A stretch of DNA of 64,000 nucleotides from Apteryx mantelli (taxonomy: Eukaryota > Chordata > Aves > Apterygiformes > Apterygidae). This document shows, piece after piece, positions 27,301-37,900 of the stretch. How positions within the stretch are numbered: position 1 is the first letter of the stretch; the number at the start of each line of letters is the position of its first letter. Position numbers and translations under genes: made by a program. Under the pieces are notes generated by a model, which was not told where the DNA came from, made no database searches, and saw only the letters and a program-made list of their open reading frames with translations. The stretch spans positions 115,601,415-115,665,414 of the forward strand of contig NC_089979.1 of the NCBI RefSeq assembly GCF_036417845.1. The letters run 5' to 3'.

Positions 27301-28892
27301 ACATTAAAAGTTAAAAAATAACCTTAAAACCCCCAACCTTCATACTTGCTTTTAAAACCATCTTGGTATGTATTCTGGACATTCTCCCCAGTACTTTGTT
27401 TTTATAACAATACAATTCAACGCAGATGTAAATGCTGTACTTTGGAGACTTTTGCCCATATCATTCTCATTAAAGCAAGTAAATGCTTCTTCCAAAAAGT
27501 AAAGCTCCTTCCAGAAGAGGAGCACAATATTATTGCAGCCATTCCAGCCTAGGGGACTTGCTAGGTAACTCTGTGCCCTCAAGGAAAGACTTTGTGGTCT
27601 TATAGAAAATAAGACAGAATTCAGACAGGATGAACTCTTAAGAAGGCACAAGGTACCAGAGAGGTCAGCTTCTCACTAAAGCAAAAGAAGGTAATGTTCA
27701 GCTAGCTGTTAAGTTACTTCTGACCAAAGCAGTGACTGGTACAGACCAGGTCAGCAGTAGCCCCATCTTCCATCCACACAACCTGCTGTGGGGCTAGATA
27801 CTTACAGGGGCTGGTGGCACTTCCTCAATCCCTGGCCAGCACCTAAACCGCACCACGGATGAGACTCAAATGCGCACCTTTTCCCCAGCTCTGCCACACA
27901 CCGTTTCCCAACGTGAGGAAGTCTGTCCAAGCTAGTAATCCCCTTGTTTTTATGATCTGACAAGTGTTCAGGGTATTTACTGCAAGAATCCTGATGGTCC
28001 CAGAACAGTTCTTATTTAACAGTTCTTAGTTTCTTACAAGTTTGAGCACCAGGTTTAAACCTGAGTATGGACAAGCTCACTACCAAGTACGAGGCTGAGA
28101 AGCTACACAAAGACAACAGCATTATACACTACAGAACATGCTCTGCCCCAGGTAATCCTAATGGAGCAGGCAGCCCCATGCCCTATCCCCCAGCAGGTCA
28201 TAATAGGAAAGGAACTTGCTTTCAAATTTTCTGTCAGGAACGTGACAAGCAAGCTTTTAGAAACAGTGCACCTGCCTAGGTGTCATAGTTCAGCACCACG
28301 TACAAGCCACAGGCCAGATTACCAAAATCAGACACAAACTCTAAAATAAGGCAATATTAGGAGGGGGAACATGGAGTCAAGACTTGCAGGTTCCAACTTA
28401 CTGCAACTAGAAGTGATCTTTGGTAAGTGATTTTACACTTTTGTACCTCCCTCTGTTACACCTGTATGTAAATTACATTGCCAACTTTACAAAAGTGCTG
28501 GGAGGCCAAGTTACTCTTTGGAAGCACTCTGAAATAGGTGTATGAGAGGTGTCACAGAGATACCAAAATGCATGTTTTACTCATCTAGCATTCATTCATT
28601 TATCCAAGTGAGGTCAAAATTACTTGTACAGAGCTTCACTTAAATAACTACAAGGTTGCAATGACATGTACAAAGAACTGACAGACCGTAAAATGAAAGT
28701 TAATGATGGTAGAAGGTGTTCTATAACTGTAAATAAATATTTAAAAGTCTTCTCAATTTACACAATAGGGCAACTATGGAGAAAATAATCAGTATGGAAC
28801 TGTAAAAAGAAGCACTCCTTGTTTCCATTACGGGACTTCAAGGAACCAACTACAGAGCATACTGCCCTTTAAAACTTAAGAACCAAACCAAA

Positions 28893-28925
<33 letters not shown>

Positions 28926-31900
28926 AAAATCAAAACAAAAACCCCATCACACTTGGGAGTTTTTCTTGAACAAAGAACACAATGTATTAATTCAATGGAA
29001 TAGAAAGACATGCAGAGAGTGGAATTCATCATTAATTCTAAAAGAGATCAGAACCTGTGGTACTACTTACAGACCTGAAGCATCAGATACTAATTTTGCT
29101 GTATACTTAATAGTGCATTGTGTACTTAAAATGATTATCACCCCATGCTAATTTGAGTAGCCTCCTTTCTAATAAAAGTTAAAAGCTTCTTTCAAAATTT
29201 CAGCCTGTTGAGCATAAGAAGCAAATCCATATATTTCCATCTAGTACACAATAGCTTATAGGTTAATCTTTAATACTCAATGTATGTTATCATTAACTTA
29301 GCAACATTACATGCTAGAAGTATTCCCCTCAATAAAAGAAAAAAAGACAGATGCCTCAAGAAAGGCTGCCTGTGGAAGTGATTTAGGAGAGTGACTTCAG
29401 TATTCTCATTCAGAAAGACAACACAGGAGAGGACAACGGGAGACTTGGAAACTGTAAGCAATGCTCAGAACAGTTTATAAAAACAGCAGACTATAACCAC
29501 ATTTATTTCTTAGATGTCTCCTAATTCTGCAAACAAGTTGAAGAAAAAAGCTTTTTGAAGATAACTTCCCCACCCCTCATAGGCCCTCTAGGCATGTCTA
29601 AAAATAGGCCATATGCACTGATTGTTCAGAGCATTTACATGCTATTTCTGCAGAGCACAACAAGCATCATCTTCTGTAGCTAGAGTACACAACTCCTTCC
29701 ATTACTATACTCACGAACAAGTCCATCCTTCCCTCTCAAATTATAGGATGAGAACATACGTAATTTAGGAAGAGAAGAGAAGTTAAAGGACACTCTTCCT
29801 TCTAAAATTTCAAAACATACTCAATCTTTCTTCTAAAAAATTACTTCTAAAAAATTGTGTCATTCCTGATCTCAAGTTTTATTAGCACACAAGGAACAGA
29901 ATGTACAATTAGTCAGTCAAGATAGCGGCCTTGTTCTTCAAACACAAACCACCCAAAAAAACATACACAGACATGCAAGTCTAACAATACTTAATGGAAA
30001 GCAATCATCATAGTCACATTAATGAGTTAAAATATTTGAAAGTATTTTGAAGATTCTTAGCACAAATTTCTGGTTTCCAAGAGCATACAGAATATTCCAC
30101 TACTACATCTGGGACATTCGGTTTGCAATGTCATTCTCCATTGGCACATAGAAAAGCAGGTCAAGATTACCTGCTATTATTTTACACAATAAGAATCCCA
30201 AGCAACCACAAGTGACTGGTTGTGTGAGCAGTCCAAGACACACACAATACTTTCCCATTATCCACACTTTTTTTGCAGCACAATTAGAAATTTCTGAGTT
30301 TCAGTAAATAAAGAGTATTTAGAGTATATTCAAACGCTTCAGGAGTACAGTAAGTGCCTAGTAAGGCAATGTTCACTCATTGTACTAGGAGAGCAGTGAC
30401 CTGCAGCACTGGGCTGTGGACACCAAGCGCAGCAAAGCTGGGCTTTGTGCCTCTTTTCCATAAAAAAAAGTGAAGTGAGATTATGGGCATGGCTGGTGAC
30501 ACAGTCAAAGCCACAGTTTACGCAGATGTAATAACCACAAAGCCTCATGTAAAGCATAAACAGAAGATCAGGTTTCCTGTGGCAGATCAGGTAGTATAGT
30601 AGTAGAGGGACCATATACTTCCTCAACAACCAGTCAGTGGGCTTACAACGTCTTCTGCGTAATTCTGTCTCCTGCAGGTTTTTCTGGCTCTGCCGAAACC
30701 AGTTTTTCTTCCTCTCCTTTTAAAGAAGTCAATCATTTCTCAATTCAACTTCACCTTCAGAATGAAGGATTTTTTGAGTAATCATGATATTTTAAACCTA
30801 CACCCCCAGAGACTATTCTTCCTCTGCCACCCCACATAAATAAAACTTAGACACAGAGCTCAAATGAGTGCCCAAGAATCCCATCACACAAGATCTGTCT
30901 ACTAGAGTTAGGTATGGAAGTATGCCTCATGACTCTCAATCTTTTACTTTAACAGTAAGGTCTCCCCATTTATTTTACGACATGACTTGCATCTACTAGT
31001 CAATCTTTGTTCAGATTAGATTTTTGCTAAAGATCTCTATAATAAGATAAGTAAGGGTTTTTCCATATCATTCCATGCTCTCAAAAACTAAAATGTTAAG
31101 GTAAATTAAATTCTTGATCTCTCACTTTAAATGAGACGAGAGGAAATACTTTATGATTCTGAAAAAAAAAAACCCAAAACATTTCTCTTCATTTGCTTTG
31201 AAATCAGTAGCCATTTACCACTTCAACTCCTGAAAACTATTATGAAATTCAGTATCAGCTACTACGGAAGATAAAGAACCAACAGCCCCCAAACCCATAT
31301 CTTACAATCCTTTGCTGAAGCAAGCATAACCAAGCAGAACATAACTGAGACCTAGAGAGCTGGGCCAGTAACTCTCCACAGTAACTATCCATCTACTGAT
31401 ATTCTGAAACAGGTAACACGATTTCTGTGGTAAATCTTTCTACTTTGAATTTATGTCAGCATGCTTTTCTGACTGATTAAGAATTTCTCTCACAAGCAAA
31501 CTGCTTCCTCATAACATTTCCCCCTGTTTACACTCAAGTTTCATAAGCCATTTAGAGCCTTTTTTCTTTTCAATAGAGAACTATGCATGGCATTCTTCAT
31601 TAGGTAAGGAAAGTAATATCTTGAAAGCACTTCTCCCACATGCACATAATACAGGAGCAGCAAACCCTCTGTTGGAAGGTGTAGTAAGTATTTATTGTGG
31701 GCTATTAAAGCCGAAACAGTATGAAGACCATGACAAAATATTGTCAAATCAATTTTGCTCACATGGTTCTTCCTGTAAATCATCTTCAGATATCACAGCT
31801 TGCTACAGCATAGAAAAGTTCCAAATTAAACTATTTAGAATTAAACTATTCAGAAAAAAAATTTTAGACAGAAATTAACATACCTTTTTCTTTAACCTAA

Positions 31901-34900
31901 GTTTTTCTGTGTTCTAATAACTAGAAACTGTATGTATACACAGAGAGAAAGAATCCACATCGTGTAGTAAACAGGGGGAAGCAAAGATGGAGCCAAATGA
32001 GAAACTTAATCTAAAATTAGACATTATGCCTGTATGCTTTTTTTTTTTTTTTTGTCTTTGTTGTTACTAATTTTATGGTTTCTGGGTCTGGATTTTATTG
32101 TTTATTTGAATTAATGCTTTTAATGTTGAATTTCATTTTTACTTTTTTTTAAACAATTTACTCATTTTTTTCCCCATGTAGAATTTCTCTTTAAATGATA
32201 AGCTGTAGAAAAGTAAACAAATAAACCAGTCTAAGCAAGGTCCCTAACAGCTATTCAGTTAGAAGCTTGTAAGTCATAAAAAACTAAGAAGAAATATTTA
32301 GATAAGGTTAGCACTTTTTTGTGGGACCACAGTAAGCCAGTACCCAGAATTTGTTTCAGGCAAGGGCAACTTTCTTCCATAGGGCTCAGTTCATGTGAAT
32401 CATGGGTTGCCCGAGAAGCATGTAGAAAGTACTACTGTATCAAAATAGTATTTTACATTCACAGGTAACAGTATGAGCAACTATGTATGATAAAGGGCTA
32501 CAGCTCCTGTCTATTTCTGCTTAGGTCACTCTTCCATCCTTTCTCATTACCAAACAGGTAACAAAGAAAGTTTCTTGAACTATTAATTAAATGTTAATTT
32601 TAACTGTTTAAATTAAATTAAATGTTAAAATTAATTAAATTAGATGTTAAAATTACACTGTAAAGTTAAATGTTAAAGTTAAATCTGCCAGGACCTGGAG
32701 ACCAGGAAGAAAGTCCGGAGAAAGGAAACTTTCCCTTTCTGGAGGTGGATCAGGTTAGAGATCACTTAAACAAACTGGACATACACAAGCCCGTGGGCCC
32801 TGATGGGATGCACCCGCAAGTGCTGAGGGACCTGGCTGATGTCATTGCAAGGCCACTCTCAATCATCTTTGAAAGGTCATGCTGATCAGGAAAGGTGCCT
32901 GAGGACTGGAAGAAAGCAAATGCAACTCCTAAGTTCAGCAAGTTAGAAGAAGAACAAGGAAGACCCAGGGAACTACAAGCTGGTCAGCCTCATCTTGATC
33001 CCTGGGAATGTGATGGAGCAGCTCATCCTGGACACCATTTCCAGGCACATGAAGGACAAGGTGATCAGGAGTAGTCAGCATGGATTCACAAAGGGGAAAT
33101 CATGCTTAACCAATCTGACAGCCTTCTATGATGAGATGGCTGGCTGAGTAGATGAGCGGAGAGCAGTGAATGCTGTCTAGCTTGGCTGCAGTGAGGCTTT
33201 TGACACTGTCTCCCATAGCATGCCCATAGGCAAGCTGAGAAGTATGGGCTGGATGAGCAGACAGTGAGGTGGATTAAGAACTGGCTCAATGACCGAGCTC
33301 AGAGGGTCGTGATCAGTGGCATGAAGTCTAGTCGGAGGCCAGTAACTAGCGGTGTAGTCCAGAGGTCAACAGTGGGTGCAGTACAGTTCAACTTATGCAT
33401 TAGTGACCAGGACGATGGAGCAGAGTGTGCCTCAGCAAACTTGCTGATGATCCCAAACTGAGAGGAGTGGCTGATACACCAAAGGCTTGTGCTGCCAGTC
33501 AGAGGGACCTCAACAGGCTGGAGAAGTGGACAGATGGGAACCTCGTGATGTTCAACAACAGCCAGTGCAGAGTCCTGCACATAGGGAGGAATAACCTCTG
33601 GGTTATTTCTAGAGAGCAGGCTGGGGGCTGACCTGCTGGAAAGCAGCTTTGCAGAGAAGGACCTGGGAGTCCTGGTGGACAACAAGGTTGAATATGAGCC
33701 AGCAACGTGCCCTTGCTGCAAAGGCGGCCAATGGTATGCTCGGCTGCATTAGGCAGGGCGATGCCAGCATGTCGAGGGAGGTGATCCTTACCCTCTGCTC
33801 AGCCCTGATGAGGCCACACCTCGAGTGCTGGGTCCAGTCCTGGGCTCCCCAGTACAAGAGAGAGATGGAGTTACTGGGGTTAGTGCAACAAAGGGCCATG
33901 AAGATGATTAAGGGACTGGAGCACTTCTCATACAAGAAAAGGCTGAGAGAGCTGGGTCTGCTCAGCCTGGAGGAGAGAAGGCTGGGGGCGGGGCAAATCT
34001 TATCAATGTGTATAAATATCTGGAGGGAGGATATAAAGAAGATGGGGACAGACTCTTCTCAGTGGTGCTCAATGACAGGACAAGAAGCACTGGGCAGAAA
34101 ACTGAAACACAGGAAGGTCCATCTGAATCTAAGGAAAAACTTTTTATTTATTTATTTATTTATTTTTAACTGTGAGAGTGACTGAGCACTGGAACAGGTT
34201 GCCCGGAGATTTTGTGGAGTCTCCATCCTTGGAGATGCTCAAAAGCTGTCTGGACACAGTGCTGGGCAGCCTGCTCTACCTGACCCTGCTTGAGCAGGGG
34301 GGCTGGACTAGCTGATCTCTAAATGCCCCTTCCAGCCTCAACCATTCTGTGATCCTGTTTTTCAGTCACTTCATTTCAGATGAATGAACATCATGACTGA
34401 ATGTATACTACCCAAGACCCTTGCACATTTCATGACATTTGCCGTTTTATTTAATTAAGCACTGACAAAGGTTCCCATAACAAGATACCCTATACTTCCA
34501 CAGGAAAGAAACTCATCACAAGAGATGCTTCAAGCAAATGATCATTACCTTCTTTAATGACCTGGTTGAGAGCCTCTCAAATACCAGAGGGATCTACTTT
34601 CCCGCCAAGCTTCTCCTCCCATTCTGCAAGAACATTACTATAACTACATTTTCTCTTTGGCAAAGAGATATATCAAATACAGCAAACAGCACTTTCTGGA
34701 TATCTCATCAGTATCACTGTATAAATCAGTAACTGATAGGCCTAGATAAGAGGGCTGGAGATCTGCTAGTGCAAACACAAACAAAAACATACAGCTCCTC
34801 CACAAGTTCACTCAACATTAGCTAGAGAACACTCCTTCAAATGTGTTAAGATGTGCCATCTTAACAGTGAGCAGCAATTCCAAATTTGTAACAATTAGAC

Positions 34901-37900
34901 AGAAAACTACATCTTCAGACCACACAATCCAGCTGACAGTATTATATGTATGGTAAACCTTAGACTTGTTTCTTACATAAACCTACTTTACACAAGAGAA
35001 GAGAAAAAGAGGAAAAAAAGACCAAACACTAACCATGTGCCCTTGAAAGGAGCATGTAGAATAACCATCACATTCATGCTATATATCAAAAGGCACACAC
35101 AAATGGACCAATTCTTTGAGTCTCATTCTCTTTTTTTAAAACAAATGTATACGAAAAAAATTTAAGAGAGCTATACAAGAAAAAGAAGTTCCTACACAAT
35201 TCTAAACTGCACCTAAAATTATGTGCTGTATAGGTTAAACTTTTTTTACACTTAGCTTTAAGTTAAAGAACAGTTCCTGTTCTTTAAAATATCTACACTC
35301 TATATGCATTTTCTGGAAGTCTATTGAGGAAACACAGATAGAAACACAAGACTTTGAACTTGTTTGACTGAGAAAACTCTTTTAATCTCTGTTGTAACAG
35401 GCAAGCTTGCTATATGATCTCTTATTTTTAAACTCATCAAGTTCAGTCTTAACTGTTCCCATCTGAAAGCAGCTTTAGAACTTCACTTAGCTAGCTAGTA
35501 GTTTCTCATCCCCAACCTAGAACGTATTCACAGACACTTCATATCCATTTGCCCTGGTGCCAGTCCTGCCTTTAGCTTAAAGCTGTTTTTTTCCCCCTCC
35601 TTGCTTTTCACCTTCCAACAGTCTCCTGAAATATGATTTTATGTGGTGTAGTGGTTAAATGAGCTCTTCAAATGCCATAAAACAAACATGACCACCAAAA
35701 CCAGAAGTCCCAGACTATCACTGTCAAGAGACACTCTTCTCACCCCCATGCTAGTCTTCGCCTTGTTCCAGCAGAGTTGTTTTCTGCAGATGTACACGAC
35801 AGAAACAGAATCAGTGAACCAACCAACTTAAAAATCAAAACACCAAAACAAAGTTTACTTTTTGGTCACATCAGTTCCCTGTGTCAGCTTACTACAGAGC
35901 TATCTTTCCCTCACAGCAATGTGGAGGCAGGAGAGGAAAAGGGGAAAATGTTCCCCTATTTGTAGAGCTGGCTTACAGTGTTTATCCAACTACAGCCTGA
36001 AAACTCATTTTACTAGCCTACATAACCAAGCTCTTCTCAATTCTCCTCTTATAAAACAGGTTGCCCAAGGGCCATCTCATCCATTCCTGGAACTGACAGA
36101 AACAGCCTGAACCTATCTTTCCGAAAGATGGCGATCAGAACTTTTATACATCAGTACATATATTGATACACTGTAGGACTACATTTGTTGTTTTCTTCCT
36201 GCCCTCAGTCACACCACTTCTGTGGCTTATAATTATCCTTGATCACATGCAGTCACTTTTCTCTTCCAGAGGTCTCTTGGTGTTAACTCTCATGCCTATA
36301 ATGTTATTACTACTCATTCCTGCTGCATGTTTTCATATTGCATCCCTTTTCCATCATTTCAGCATTATCATCCATTTTCGCAAGACATTCCAACCTTCCT
36401 TTGTAATGTTGACCCCTCAAGTTCACTCATCATCAAGTTAGAATTTACGGTATACAGTAGTTATTGTTACATTGTCCCAATACCTGTCTTGAGAAACACC
36501 ACTTGCAAGCACCTTTCAGACCAGCAGTTCCTCTTTTGACACAAATTTGTTGCTGTTTCCTCCCCTTTAAACTGTTCCCCACCCAAGTTCTAGCTCTTGT
36601 ACTAATTCTCCAATATTGCCATCTTTGAAAATAATTTATTTTGAGGTACTTTATAAAACATAATCAAATTCCAGGCAGGTAAGTATTGTTTTACACACAC
36701 ACACACACACACACATAAATCTTTTTTGTTTTTACATAAAAAGTAAAAGAGTAAACCAGTCATTTACTCTTATGAAAGATGCAGGTCAGTCAGGCATGAT
36801 CTATCTTTAGTAAATCCACATAGGACTCATTCTACTTACTTTCATATTGTTAATTAATTCTTTCCTTCGAAAATTCTCTAGAGCCTTGCATATTACTGAT
36901 GTCAACCTCATTAGGCTATAGCTGCGCAGATCTCTGCCTCCAGTTCTTTTAAGAAAATGCATTTTCCATACTTCAGTAATAAACCTGCCAAGTTGGAGGT
37001 AGCATAGGTTTAAAATCCTTGCTTTGAGGTCTTCAGCTTCATGAATAAGTTCTTCCTAAATTCTGAAAGAAGTTACATGACTCCATTAATCAAGCTTACT
37101 GAATTTAGATTTTGCTTCCTCATCCCATCTTTGTTTTCATGCTTGGCATCAGTTTTTATTGAAAAAGGAGACCTTGGACTTGTTCGAATCATATGCAAAT
37201 TACCGTCAATCTCTCCTTTTGCTTACTGACCTCCCTCCTCCAGTTATTTTTATATTTATGCAGCTGAAGACCCCTTTACTTAGATTTCCTTTAGAAAGTC
37301 TGTCTGTTCGTGATTCTAACAATTTTCATTCTATTCCTACAGTTCTTATCTCGGTGACACAGCTACCCTCTGCCCTCTCCAGCTACTTTCCTCTGCAAAT
37401 TCTCTGATTAAAAAGATTTTGGTTTGGAAGCTTTGCTACCCAATTTTTGACAACACTTGAAAATTTCCTTCTACAAACATTTTATTGGCAGTGAGATAAA
37501 ACTCAGTTATCAATAAATTTATAACTTTTGTTCTGTTATTGCATCAACACTGCATAGTTGTACAAGAAAGAAAGATCCCAAAAGAAGAACAGAAGCAACA
37601 AAAGCCACATCTGCTTTTGTCTCCAACCTATGTTTCTTCCACGTGGCCAAAAACAAGGTGAGGGCAAAAACATGCTATTCTTCCTACAGATGTTCAACTG
37701 GTGTTGATCTCTTAACAGTCTTTGACAAGGAAGTGACCGATAAATACTGCAAACCTAGCTAGATGATCCAGTTACTTCATAGAAACTGATCCTGCAAACA
37801 TACACATTTGAATGGCCCCTATATATCCTGAGAAAAAACAAAGCGCTACAAAATCATGCAGGTTTTTCAGAAAAGATTTAGTAATGCACTCAATGCATAA

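Noticed and set aside
32670..34185. Long plus-strand reading frames that look like host genes
   Set aside because: They are pieces of CR1 reverse transcriptase broken by stops and frameshifts, not genes.
35643..35665. tRNA-like A box (GTGGTGTAGTGGTTAAATGAG)
   Set aside because: No B box (GGTTCGANNCC) follows at the right distance and the flanks do not fold into a cloverleaf.
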